From Bog-532 sp963824545 (lineage in GTDB: Bacteria; Actinomycetota; Actinomycetes; Streptosporangiales; Streptosporangiaceae), in assembly GCA_963824545.1 (NCBI GenBank), contig CAWGPP010000011.1, positions 50,413 through 114,412 on the forward strand: a DNA stretch of 64,000 bases. Reading direction: 5' to 3'. This document shows positions 8,160-16,691 of this stretch, in pieces (positions within the stretch are counted from its first letter, which is position 1; every line of letters begins with the position of its first letter). The notes under the pieces were generated by a model. The model searched no databases. It saw nothing but the letters and a program-made list of their open reading frames with translations, and had not been told where the DNA came from. A program made the position numbers and the translations under genes.

Positions 8160-9425
8160 TCAGCGGCGGGCGTGACTGTCCGCGCCCTGGATCTGGAGCA
8201 GGAACTCGGCGTTCGATGACGTGTCGCGTGTCCGGTCGAGCAGCAGCTCCAGGGCCTGCTGCGCGTCGAGGCCTGACAGGCCACGGCGGAGCTTGCCGGA
8301 GGCCGCGTACTCGTCCGGGGTCATCAGGAGGTCTTCGCGGCGGGTGCCGGAGGCCGCCACGTCGATCGCGGGGAACAGCCGCTTCTCGGCCAGGTCACGG
8401 CGCAGCCGCAGCTCCATGTTGCCGGTGCCCTTGAACTCCTCGAAGAACACGTCATCCATCCGGGAGCCGGTCTCGATGAGGGCGGTGGACAGGATCGTCA
8501 GCGAGCCGCCGTCTTCGACGTTGCGGGCCGCGCCAAGGAACGCCCGGGGCGGCTGGACAGCGGAGGTCGCGACGCCACCGGCCAGGATGCGGCTGGTAGC
8601 CGGCGCGACGATGTTGTAGGCCCGCGCGAGGCGGGTGATCGAGTCGAGCAGGACCACGACGTCGCGGCCCAGTTCGACGAGCCGCTTGGCGCGTTCGATA
8701 GCCAGCTCCGCGACCATGATGTGCTCCTGGGCGCTGTGGTCGAAGGTGGAGGAGACGACCTCGCCGCGGACGGACCGGCGGATGTCGGTGACCTCCTCGG
8801 GCCGTTCGCCGACCAGCACCATGATCAGGTGCAGCCCGGGGTCGCCCGTCGTGATCGCCGCGGCGATCTCCTTGAGCAGTTCGGTCTTCCCGGCCTTCGG
8901 CGGGGCCACGATGAGGCCGCGCTGACCCCGGCCGATCGGGCTGACCAGGTCGATGATCCGGGCGGACGGTGAGGCTGAGCCTGCCTCCAGGCGGATCCGC
9001 TGGTCGGCGTACAGCGGGGTCAGGCCGTCGAACGCGGGGCGGCGCTGCGCGGAGGCGGCGGGCATCGCGTTCACGGTGTCGACCCGGGTGAGCGTGGCCC
9101 TCTTCTCGCGGTCCCGGGCCTGGGCGTTGCGGGCCTGGCCGTTACCTGCCTGGGCGTTGCGGGCCGGGCCGGACGTTCCCGGCGGGCGGGCGGCGCCGTC
9201 GATCTGGTCGCCGCGGCGCAGACCGTACTGCTTGATCAAGGCGGCAGGCACGAACACGTCATCCGGGCCTGGCCGGAAGCCGGCCGTGCGGACGAACGCG
9301 CTGGTACCGGCGAGGTCAAGCAGGCCGGACACGGCGCGCTCGGGCGGCGTTTCCGGCGGCTGCGCGGGGCGGTTCTTTGAGCGGGCCGGAGTCGTTTCGA
9401 CTGCGGCCTCAGCGGAAATTGTCAT
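8160..9425 (-). CDS. rho: Transcription termination factor Rho, compact form
   Basis: 421 aa ATP-dependent RNA helicase that releases RNA polymerase. A cold-shock-like primary RNA-binding domain (about residues 30-118) is interrupted by an Asn/Gln/Ala repeat linker (NAQAGNGQARNAQA). The RecA-like motor is intact: Walker A APPKAGKT, Walker B VVVLLDSITRLARAY, Q-loop and the R-loop lysine in EEFKGTGNMEL. The helical Rho_N domain and the long basic N-terminal insertion of typical actinobacterial Rho (about 600-700 aa) are missing. It is therefore probably a second, specialised copy rather than the housekeeping Rho, which cannot be confirmed from this window. Confidence 0.93.
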   Translation of the reverse strand: MTISAEAAVETTPARSKNRPAQPPETPPERAVSGLLDLAGTSAFVRTAGFRPGPDDVFVPAALIKQYGLRRGDQIDGAARPPGTSGPARNAQAGNGQARNAQARDREKRATLTRVDTVNAMPAASAQRRPAFDGLTPLYADQRIRLEAGSASPSARIIDLVSPIGRGQRGLIVAPPKAGKTELLKEIAAAITTGDPGLHLIMVLVGERPEEVTDIRRSVRGEVVSSTFDHSAQEHIMVAELAIERAKRLVELGRDVVVLLDSITRLARAYNIVAPATSRILAGGVATSAVQPPRAFLGAARNVEDGGSLTILSTALIETGSRMDDVFFEEFKGTGNMELRLRRDLAEKRLFPAIDVAASGTRREDLLMTPDEYAASGKLRRGLSGLDAQQALELLLDRTRDTSSNAEFLLQIQGADSHARR

Positions 9426-10086
9426 TGCGGTATTTCCTTTCGGGGAAGCTTGAATTCAGGCATGCCAAATAGAAGGCGCGGCCGGTGCGGATGGGCATTA
9501 ACGAGAAGGCCGGTAAATCGCAGCCAGCCGAATGCGTGTGACATACCAGTAGGCGTGAGGGGACCTCAGCAGGCCGGTAACCAGGGAAGATGAGCCCGGG
9601 CGGCCCAGCGGGCGGTGCGCATCTGGATCGTGTGCTGCCCGCAGAATTGGCTCGACGCTGGCCGGTATGTACCCGGGCTGGGCGGAGCAATAACATGAAT
9701 CCCCTGGCGAGCTCCGGGCCTATAGCGCGGTAACTCTCGCCTGAGACAACTATACACCTGAACACCGGCACCCCGTCAAAACATTCCCGCCGGCACAATT
9801 GCGGCGCGGCCGCCGGCGAATCGGGGGTGGGCGCGGCGGTCGGGTCGCCGGGGGCGGGCGGAGCCGCCGGGGAGCGGGCGGGCGCCGGGGGCGGGCGGAG
9901 CCGGGGCCGGGCGGAGCCGGGGGCGGGCGGCCAGGAAGCGCCGCGGCGGGGGCGCGGCGCGGGCCAGGGGCCGTCACGGCGGGGCCGCGGCGGGGGGCGG
10001 GGCGAGGCACAGGTCACAGGTTCGGAATGCGACACATCATATTAAGACGTCTCCCTTCATACTTAGGGAGGCATACGCATCTCCGA
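9426..10086. other. Long rho/mreB divergent intergenic region with GC-rich repeats
   Basis: About 670 bases without a supported gene. The rho-proximal 300 bases are ordinary. 9840-9930 holds three to four copies of a GGGCGGGCGGAGCCG-type unit (9852-9866, 9888-9903, 9907-9921), G-rich on the plus strand and able in principle to form G-quadruplexes. A short ctccct/agggag stem lies just before the mreB-like ribosome site. rho genes are often autoregulated through long leaders; whether this one is cannot be seen. Confidence 0.5.
9749..9779 (-). promoter_or_regulatory. Candidate rho promoter
   Basis: On the minus strand TTGACG (9779-9774) is followed after 19 bases by TATAGT (9754-9749). The spacing is slightly long. 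It would give the rho mRNA a leader of about 320 bases. Confidence 0.35.
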
Positions 10087-10101
10087 TAGAGGGACGAAAT
10101 C

Positions 10102-11106
10102 ATGCGCTTGCGGGGAAGCATCGCGATCGACTTGGGGACCACGAACACGCTGATCTGGGTCGCGGGCCGTGGACTTGTGATCGACGAACCGTCCGCGATC
10201 GCGCTCGACACGGCGACGGGCAAGGTCGCGGCGGTCGGTGAGCAGGCGGACGCCCTGGCCGGCAAGGAGCCCGAGGACATCGAGATCATCTACCCGCTAC
10301 GGGACGGGGTGATCGCCGATCTGAGCGCGACGGCGCTGATGCTGAACGGCTTTCTGCACCGGGCCAACCGGCATCCCGGCCCGCTGCGCCCGTCGGCTCT
10401 GGTCTGCGTGCCCAGCCGCGCGACCTGGGTCGAGCGCCGGTCGGTGGCCGCCGCCCTCGAAGCGCGGCGGCCGCGCGCCACGGTGCGGCTGGTGGACGAG
10501 CCGGTCGCCGCGGCGGCCGGGGCGGGCGTCGACCTCTCCGCGGGCACGGGCGCGTTCGTAGTGGACCTGGGCGGCGGGACCACCGAGATCGCGGTGGTCT
10601 CGGGCGCACGCGTGGTCCGGGCCCGGTCGCTGCGGCTGGCCGGCAACGCCATGGACGACGCGATCATCCACGCGGCCCGGACCGAAATGGGGCTGATCCT
10701 GGGGCGCAAGGCCGCAACCGGCCTGAAGATGGAACTCGGCCTCACCGGCGGGACGCTCGGCTCGGCCGAGGCCGTCGGTATCGACGCCGCGCACCGGGTA
10801 CCCCGGGTCGAACGCGTTCCTGGCAAGCTAGTGGCCACCGCGCTGGAACATACCGTTGCGGCCATCATCCGCTCGGTGGAGGAGATCTTGTCGGACATCC
10901 CGCCGGGCATCGCCGAGGACGTGGTCCGCGGCAAAATCCGGCTCGCGGGCGGGGGTGCCCTGCTGCCGGGCCTGGCCAGCAGGATCGAGTCGTCCTCGGA
11001 CATCGCCGTCGTCGTGGTGGACGATCCGCTCCGCTGCGTGATCCGGGGTGCCGCGGAACTGCTGGAACGGGGCGATGAGTTCGCCGGGGTCGGCCTGGCC
11101 AAGTAA
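10102..11106 (+). CDS. MreB/Mbl-type actin homologue
   Basis: 334 aa bacterial actin that polymerises on the inner membrane face. Phosphate-1 motif IAIDLGTTNT and phosphate-2 motif VVDLGGGTTEIAVV are intact, with EEILSDIPPGIAEDV and the adenosine motif LAGGGALLPGL near the C-terminus. ATG 10102 follows GAGGGA. No mreC, mreD or rodA gene is adjacent, so this resembles the extra Mbl-like copies of sporulating actinomycetes rather than the mre-operon gene. A role in spore wall or envelope is inference only. Confidence 0.88.
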   Translation: MRLRGSIAIDLGTTNTLIWVAGRGLVIDEPSAIALDTATGKVAAVGEQADALAGKEPEDIEIIYPLRDGVIADLSATALMLNGFLHRANRHPGPLRPSALVCVPSRATWVERRSVAAALEARRPRATVRLVDEPVAAAAGAGVDLSAGTGAFVVDLGGGTTEIAVVSGARVVRARSLRLAGNAMDDAIIHAARTEMGLILGRKAATGLKMELGLTGGTLGSAEAVGIDAAHRVPRVERVPGKLVATALEHTVAAIIRSVEEILSDIPPGIAEDVVRGKIRLAGGGALLPGLASRIESSSDIAVVVVDDPLRCVIRGAAELLERGDEFAGVGLAK

Positions 11107-11437
11107 CCGCCGCAGGGGGGGCGCCGGGTCCGGGCACCGCCGGGGATGGAGGTCCTGGATCTGGCCTTCGACCGGATCATCACATCATTGGCCGAACGGA
11201 CCCGCTGCCGCGCGCCCAGTAAGGCTGGGTATTTCCGCCCAGCAGGCGCTGCTTGCGCTGCTTATGGGCAGAGTTTTTGGCACATACTGCCGAAAAGTCT
11301 GCCCGTAAGTCGTGGTGCCCCTGCGGGCGTTGATCGTTACTGAGCGCAGGCTGCCGCCGCTGCGTCACCTGCCTGGGGCGATGGGCTAGCGTGCACACGC
11401 AGCACCAGCTACCCATCAGCGTGTCAGGAGGCCGATC
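11107..11437. other. Intergenic region with competing stem-loops
   Basis: No gene. CCCAG (11215-11219) can pair with CTGGG (11225-11229), which can instead pair with CCCAG (11238-11242): mutually exclusive small hairpins. Then follows a long near-palindrome, 11261-11282 against 11288-11309, 22 bp with a 5-base loop, one mismatch and two G-T pairs. It could be an mreB terminator or a miniature mobile-element relic. Confidence 0.45.
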
Positions 11438-11647
11438 ATGAAGCTCAGCGCGCGGAACCAGATACCGGCGCGGATAACGAAGATCAACGGTGGCCAGGCC
11501 ACCGCGAACGTCGAGATGGACGCGGGCGGCGTGCGCCTGGTGGCCTCGATCACCGTGGAGGCGGTCCGCGACCTGGGCCTGGAAGAGGGCAGCGACGTGA
11601 CCGCCGTGATCAAGGCCTCCGACGTCATCGTGGCGAGGGAAGGCTGA
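11438..11647 (+). CDS. Molbindin (single TOBE/Mop domain)
   Basis: 69 aa, the exact size of a stand-alone Mop domain. MKLSARNQIPARITKINGGQATANVE is followed by ASITVEAVRDLGLEEGSDVTAVIKASDV, the standard pattern of molybdate/tungstate-binding oligomeric molbindins, which store or sense oxyanion. CAGGAGG precedes the ATG. No modABC genes are adjacent. A molybdenum-dependent xanthine dehydrogenase is encoded 22 kb away. Confidence 0.92.
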   Translation: MKLSARNQIPARITKINGGQATANVEMDAGGVRLVASITVEAVRDLGLEEGSDVTAVIKASDVIVAREG

Positions 11648-11923
11648 CAGGGGACCTCCGGCCGGGCGAGCTGCCGGGACGGCTCACCCGGCCGCCGCCG
11701 GGGCTCACTCGGCCGATAGCGTGTGCGACACCGCGTTGCGGACGACCGCAGCCAGGCCACCGGTGCTCCCGTGCACCCGGCGCTGCAGCATCGCGCCGTT
11801 CCCGCGCGCCAGCAGGGCCCGCGGCAGGACCGTCGTGCACGGCCGCGGAATGAGTGATCCGGCCCGGGTATAGCCTGGCGTATCCGAGGGAAGCGCCCCG
11901 GCACGGAGGAGAAAGCACCCGAC

Positions 11924-12419
11924 ATGGCCTACGACGAGCCTGATGACCCTACCGGTCTCGACCAGGTCGACGACATGACGATCGGGGCCGAGGTCAACAA
12001 CGACGATCAGCAGGATGCGTCCGATTCGCTGGAGGACAGCGCCACCGGCGATCCGCTCGACACCGGGATCCTCCCGACGGACCGCTGGCTGGCGGCCGAC
12101 AAGTTCGGGACGACCGAGGCCGAGGAAGAGGCCGGTGAATCCCTGGACCAGCATCTGGCCGAGGAGATTCCCGACATCGACCCGTACGCCGAGGCGGAGC
12201 GGGAAGACGAGGAAGCCGACACCGAGGACGACCTGCTGGAGGAGGAGGACCTCCCCGATCCCCGCGCGGGCCGGCTGAGTGGCCGAGGACGAGGGAGCGC
12301 ACCCGGACACGGAGAAGGATCTCGTCGCCAGCGACGTCGGGATCGACGCCGGGGCGGCCGGGGCCGAGGAGGCCGCCGTGCACGTCCTCGACGAGGACGA
12401 GGCGGAGCAGAGCAGCTAG
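11924..12419 (+). CDS. DUF5709 acidic protein, apparent frameshift
   Basis: The GGAGG-preceded ATG at 11924 begins an acidic reading with PLDTGILPTDRW and AGESLDQHLAEEIPD, the DUF5709 core. Frame 2 loses this character at about 12277, while frame 3 takes over as AEDEGAHPDTEKDLVASDVG to TAG 12417-12419, the usual family C-terminus. The span has exactly one base too many; dropping the A at 12278 joins them as a 164-aa protein. Function unknown. Its stop overlaps the nhaA stop in the tetranucleotide CTAG. Confidence 0.75.
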
Positions 12420-14365
12420 GCTTCGCTGCCTTCCCGCGGTGGCCCGGCGGGCTCCGGATGGCCCCGGTCCTGGCGGCCGCCGGGACCGCCGAGATAGGCG
12501 CGGGCCCGCGCCGCGCGCACCGCGGCCGACAGCGAGTCGATGTCGTACGCGCCATGGTGGCGCATGCCGTTGATGAAGAACGTGGGCGTCCCTGACACCC
12601 CGGACAGATCGGCGGAGTCCACGTCCTCGGCCACGTGGCCCGCCCCGGCATGGCTGCGCATGTCGGCAATGAACCGCGCGGTGTCCAGGCCGAGCTGCCC
12701 GGCGTATTCGAGGAGATCCCGGCCGGTGAGCGCGCCCTGGTGGGCCAGCAGCAGGTCGTGCATGGGCCAGAAGGCGCCCTGCGCCGCGGCCGCCTCGGTG
12801 GCTTCGGCCGCGAACTGCGCGTGCGGGTGCACGTCGTGCAGCGGCAGGTGCCGCCACACGTACCGGACGTCGCCGAAGTCAGCCAGCAGCTCACGTACGA
12901 CGGGCTCGGCGAGGCCGCAGTAGGGGCACTCGAAGTCGGAGTATTCCACCATGGTGACCGGGGCGTCCGCGGGGCCGCGCACGTGATCCCGGCGCGGGTC
13001 GACCGGCACGGCCAGATCGGTGATGACGTCGGCCGTGCCGATCAGGGCCCGGATCTTCAGCCGCTTGGGCAGCATCGCGGTCAGCCGGAACACGACCCAG
13101 GTGGCGGCCGAGGCGCACAGCGCGGCCGAGAGCACGCCGATCTTCGCCTCCTGCAGCTCAGCGCCGCGGAAGGCCAGCGACGCGATCAGCAGGGACACGG
13201 TGAACCCGACGCCGGCGATCGCGCCGGCGCCGGTCACGGCGGCCCACCCGATCGGCGGCCGGATGCGGCCGCGGCTGAGCCGGGTCACCAGCCAGGCGGC
13301 GCCCACGGTCCCGGCCGGCTTCCCGACCAGGTAGCCGAGCAGGATGCCGAGCGTCACCGGCGCGGAGAACGCGCGGGCCAGGGAGCCGCCGCTGACCGTC
13401 ACGCCCGCGTTGGCCAGGGCGAACAGCGGGACGACGACGTAGCTGCTCCACGGGTGGAAGATCTGCTGCAGCCGGTCGTTGGGGGAAATAACGGTCCGCA
13501 CTCCCGCCTGGGCGGCCTGCGCGAGCTCGGCCGTCGGCTGCTCGCGGAAGAGCCGGAACAGGTCGGTGGCCTGCGCCAGGTCATCGCGGGTGGCGGGGCG
13601 GGCGTAGGCCAGCAGGCCCAGCACCAGGCCGACCACGACCGGATCGATGCCGGAGGAGAACACCGCGACCCACGCCGCCGTCCCCAGCGCGGCGTAGACC
13701 GGCCCGTACCGGACCCGGCGGAACCTGGCCAGCGCCGCGAGAGCGAGGAAGCCCACGCCGGCCAGCAGCGGGACGAGCCGGACGCGGCCGCTGTAGACGA
13801 TCGCGATGACCGCGATGCCCGCGACGTCGTCGACCACCGAGAAGGTGAGCAGGTAGGTGCGGACCCGGTCCGGGAGCCGCCGGCCGATGAGGGCCAGCGC
13901 GCCGAGGGCGAACGCCGTGTCGGTGGACATGGCGGTGCCCCAGCCGTGCGCGGACGGCTGCCCGGCGTTCAGCGCGAGGTAGATGGCGACCGGCCCGATC
14001 ATCCCGCCGATCCCGGCCACCACCGGCAGCGTGAGCCGGCTTCGCTGGCGCAGCTCCCCCATGTCGAACTCCCGCCGCGCCTCCACCGCGACGACCAGGA
14101 AGAAGAAGGTCATCAGGCCCGAATTCACCCAGCCGTGCAGGTCCTGGGCCAGGTGCCAGCGGCCGAGGTGAAGCGACAGGTCCGTCCCCCAGACGGCGCC
14201 GTACGACCGCGGGCCGGCGTTCGCCCACACCAGGGCGGCCACCGTCGCGGCCAGCAGCACCGCGGCACTGCCGGTCTCGGTCCGCAGGAACCGGCGCAGC
14301 GGCGTGAGGTTCCTGGTGGCCCACGCCGTCACCCCGGACGGCAGCGGCGCCGGTGGCGACGTCAT
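12416..14365 (-). CDS. nhaA: Na+/H+ antiporter NhaA fused to a DsbA-like thioredoxin domain
   Basis: 649 aa. Residues about 25-420 are NhaA, with some eleven membrane helices. The essential aspartates are visible in STDTAFALGAL and FSVVDDVAGIAVIAI, and the GVGFTVSLLIASLAF helix is conserved. After a linker ending RGPADAPVTMVEYSDFECPYC, a DsbA-type fold follows with active site CPYC and the cis-proline loop VSGTPTFFING. The antiporter exchanges Na+ for H+; the fused oxidoreductase domain is a known actinobacterial arrangement of unclear function. I chose ATG 14365, with AGGAGA 10 bases upstream; the frame stays open to 14446. Confidence 0.93.
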   Translation of the reverse strand: MTSPPAPLPSGVTAWATRNLTPLRRFLRTETGSAAVLLAATVAALVWANAGPRSYGAVWGTDLSLHLGRWHLAQDLHGWVNSGLMTFFFLVVAVEARREFDMGELRQRSRLTLPVVAGIGGMIGPVAIYLALNAGQPSAHGWGTAMSTDTAFALGALALIGRRLPDRVRTYLLTFSVVDDVAGIAVIAIVYSGRVRLVPLLAGVGFLALAALARFRRVRYGPVYAALGTAAWVAVFSSGIDPVVVGLVLGLLAYARPATRDDLAQATDLFRLFREQPTAELAQAAQAGVRTVISPNDRLQQIFHPWSSYVVVPLFALANAGVTVSGGSLARAFSAPVTLGILLGYLVGKPAGTVGAAWLVTRLSRGRIRPPIGWAAVTGAGAIAGVGFTVSLLIASLAFRGAELQEAKIGVLSAALCASAATWVVFRLTAMLPKRLKIRALIGTADVITDLAVPVDPRRDHVRGPADAPVTMVEYSDFECPYCGLAEPVVRELLADFGDVRYVWRHLPLHDVHPHAQFAAEATEAAAAQGAFWPMHDLLLAHQGALTGRDLLEYAGQLGLDTARFIADMRSHAGAGHVAEDVDSADLSGVSGTPTFFINGMRHHGAYDIDSLSAAVRAARARAYLGGPGGRQDRGHPEPAGPPREGSEA

Positions 14366-14519
14366 AACATGATTGTCTCCTGTGTCTCCTGCCCCAAATC
14401 GCCTCGGCACCGGGTGCTTACCTGCCCCGCAGCAGGGAAAGAACACGGGAGACCACCCGCATGATCTGGTCCCCGGTGACCCAGTGGCGGATGGCCCTCA
14501 CCCAAGAGGGGAATACACG

Positions 14520-14747
14520 ATGCGTAAGGCACTGTGGCTCGTCATTCCGGTCACGCTCGGCGCCGCCATCGCGGGCGGGTGGCAGGACATCATCCGCTTC
14601 GCGAAGATCAGGCAGATCTCTCTCGGGTCGGGCCATCCCGAAGTGGTGCCGGCCGAGGGCAAGCACGCCTACGGGCACAGCCGGCCGTCGGGCGAGCCGG
14701 ACTTCGACTCGGCCTTCCGCGGCGGCCCGGCTCTGTTAGTCCCGTAG
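14520..14747 (+). CDS. Small single-helix membrane protein (DUF6893-like)
   Basis: 75 aa. ATG 14520 is preceded by AGAGGGG. One N-terminal hydrophobic helix (ALWLVIPVTLGAAIAGG) is followed by WQDIIRFAKIRQIS, resembling tiny actinobacterial DUF6893 proteins, then a polar tail. Role unknown. It starts divergently from nhaA and converges on the Lrp gene. Confidence 0.6.
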   Translation: MRKALWLVIPVTLGAAIAGGWQDIIRFAKIRQISLGSGHPEVVPAEGKHAYGHSRPSGEPDFDSAFRGGPALLVP

Positions 14748-14752
14748 GCGCA

Positions 14753-15271
14753 TCACGACCCTGGTCCCCGGAAGGCGGGAGCCCGGGTCGCTGACGAGCG
14801 CGGGCGGGACGCCAGCAAGGGCATGGCGCGCGGGGGGACCACCGTGGACAGCAGGACCGCGCTCGTCGAGCGGGCGACCCACGCGGACCCGTTGAGCTGC
14901 AGCAGGGTCTGCTGAAGTGCCGCGTTCGAGGCCGCCGCCACCCGGCACAGCACGTCCCCCGTGCCGGTGATCGCGTAGGCCTCGAGCACGCCCGGGATCG
15001 ACGACAGGTCGCGGTGCAGCTTGCCCAGTGATCCCTGGGCGATCTCCAGGGTCACGAACGCCTGCACCGGGTACCCCGCGGCGGCGATGTCGATATCGGG
15101 GCCGTAACCGGTGATGACCCCGGCGCGCTCCAGCCGCTCTAGCCGCGACGCCGCGGTGGCGCGGGCCACCTTGACCAGCCGGGACAGTTCCAGGATGCCG
15201 GCCCGCGGGCTCTGCCGCATGGCGGTCAGCAGCGCCAGGTCGAGCGCATCGAGGACGGGCTCGTCGGCCAT
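14753..15271 (-). CDS. Lrp/AsnC-family transcriptional regulator
   Basis: 172 aa. N-terminal AsnC helix-turn-helix (LDLALLTAMRQSPRAGILEL through RLERLERAGVITGY) and C-terminal RAM effector domain (AFVTLEIAQGSLGKLHRDL, VLEAYAITGTGDVLCRV). Members bind amino acids and act as octamers or dimers. It is divergent from hpd across about 200 bases, so local control of tyrosine/homogentisate catabolism, with an aromatic amino acid as ligand, is the natural inference. The tail after about residue 150 is unstructured. Confidence 0.9.
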   Translation of the reverse strand: MADEPVLDALDLALLTAMRQSPRAGILELSRLVKVARATAASRLERLERAGVITGYGPDIDIAAAGYPVQAFVTLEIAQGSLGKLHRDLSSIPGVLEAYAITGTGDVLCRVAAASNAALQQTLLQLNGSAWVARSTSAVLLSTVVPPRAMPLLASRPRSSATRAPAFRGPGS

Positions 15272-15470
15272 TACATCTCCGTCGCTATCAGCTAGGCAGC
15301 TTGTATAGCTATTGTGCGCCAGATCCGGTCAGGTTGACCAACATGTGCAGCGCCGGGGCGCTTACTTGCGCAGCTGAATCGGCGCGGGTTCTGATAGCCC
15401 CACGTCCTGTCCCCCGCCAGCGTCGCCGGGGGACGGGCCGGAGGAGAACCGCGGCGAAGGAGGCATGCGC

Positions 15471-16691
15471 GTGCGCATCGACCAGACCCTGACCAGCCAG
15501 GAACAGCTCGCTGACCTCGACGTGGATCAGCTCAGGCAGCTCGTGGGCCTGGTCGCCTACGACGCGGACGCCGATCCGTTCCCCGTCACGGGGTGGGACG
15601 CCGTGATCTGGGCGGTCGGCAACGCCACCCAGGCCGCGCTGTTCTACCAGCTGGCCTTCGGCATGGAGCTGGTCGCCTACTCCGGCCCGGAGACCGGCAA
15701 CCGGGACCACCACGCGTACGTGCTGCGCAGCGGGGCGGTCCGGTTCGTGCTCAAGGGCGCGGTGAGCCCGGGCAGCCCGATCGCGGATCACCACCGGCGG
15801 CACGGCGACGGCATCATCGACATCGCGCTGGAGGTGCCGGACGTCGACCGGTGTGTGACGCACGCGCGCCGCCAGGGGGCCACCATCCTGGAGGCCCCGC
15901 ACGATGTGCGCGACGAGCATGGTTCCGTCCGGCTGGCATCGATCGCCACCTACGGCGAGACGCGGCACACGCTCGTGGACCGGTCCCGTTACCACGGCCC
16001 TTACCTGCCCAGTTACGTACCGCGCCGCGCCGGGACCAGCCGCATGGGGGCGCGCCGCGGCGAGGGTGCTCCGAGACGTTACTTCCAGGCCCTGGACCAC
16101 GTGGTCGGCAACGTGGAGCTGGGCCGGATGGACGAGTGGGTCGGCTTCTACCACCGGGTGATGGGCTTCACGAACATGGCCGAGTTCGTCGGCGACGACA
16201 TCGCGACGGAATACTCGGCGCTGATGAGCAAGGTCGTCGCGAACGGCAACCACCGGGTGAAGTTCCCGCTGAACGAGCCGGCCATCGGCAGGAAACGGTC
16301 GCAGATCGACGAGTACCTGGAGTTCTACCAGGGGGCGGGCGCGCAGCATCTCGCGCTGGCCACGGGTGACATCATCGCCTGCGTGGATGGGCTGCGCGCG
16401 AACGGCGTTGAGTTCCTGGACACGCCGGACTCCTACTACACCGATCCGGCGCTGCGGGCCCGCATCGGGCACGTCCGGGTGCCCGTCGCGGAACTGCAGG
16501 CGCGCGGCATCCTGGTGGACCGGGACGAGGACGGTTACCTGCTGCAGATCTTCACCAAGCCGATCGGCGACCGGCCCACGGTCTTCTTCGAGCTGATCGA
16601 GCGGCACGGTTCGCTCGGCTTCGGTAAGGGCAACTTCCAGGCGCTGTTCGAGGCGATCGAGCGCGAGCAGGAGAAGCGGGGGAACCTGTAA
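15471..16691 (+). CDS. hpd: 4-hydroxyphenylpyruvate dioxygenase
   Basis: Converts 4-hydroxyphenylpyruvate to homogentisate with O2 and Fe(II). Two vicinal-oxygen-chelate domains. The iron ligands lie in YFQALDHVVGNV, GAGAQHLALATGDI and FFELIERHG, and the C-terminal FGKGNFQALFEAIEREQ helix gates the active site. I prefer GTG 15471, because AGGAGG (15458-15463) lies 7 bases before it but only 1 base before the in-frame ATG 15465. About 406 aa. The stop overlaps the hmgA start, so the pair is translationally coupled. Confidence 0.95.
   Translation: MRIDQTLTSQEQLADLDVDQLRQLVGLVAYDADADPFPVTGWDAVIWAVGNATQAALFYQLAFGMELVAYSGPETGNRDHHAYVLRSGAVRFVLKGAVSPGSPIADHHRRHGDGIIDIALEVPDVDRCVTHARRQGATILEAPHDVRDEHGSVRLASIATYGETRHTLVDRSRYHGPYLPSYVPRRAGTSRMGARRGEGAPRRYFQALDHVVGNVELGRMDEWVGFYHRVMGFTNMAEFVGDDIATEYSALMSKVVANGNHRVKFPLNEPAIGRKRSQIDEYLEFYQGAGAQHLALATGDIIACVDGLRANGVEFLDTPDSYYTDPALRARIGHVRVPVAELQARGILVDRDEDGYLLQIFTKPIGDRPTVFFELIERHGSLGFGKGNFQALFEAIEREQEKRGNL

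Noticed and set aside
12270..12285. Programmed +1 frameshift (prfB-like) in the DUF5709 gene
   Set aside because: There is no in-frame stop at the shift and no upstream Shine-Dalgarno stimulator, so a plain one-base insertion is simpler.
12635..14464. 609-codon open frame antisense to nhaA
   Set aside because: It is the GC-driven shadow of the NhaA-DsbA gene; it has no motifs and a Gly/Arg/Asp-biased composition.
15272..15464. Riboswitch or attenuator between lrp and hpd
   Set aside because: No conserved stem or box recognisable; the region is adequately explained as a divergent promoter.
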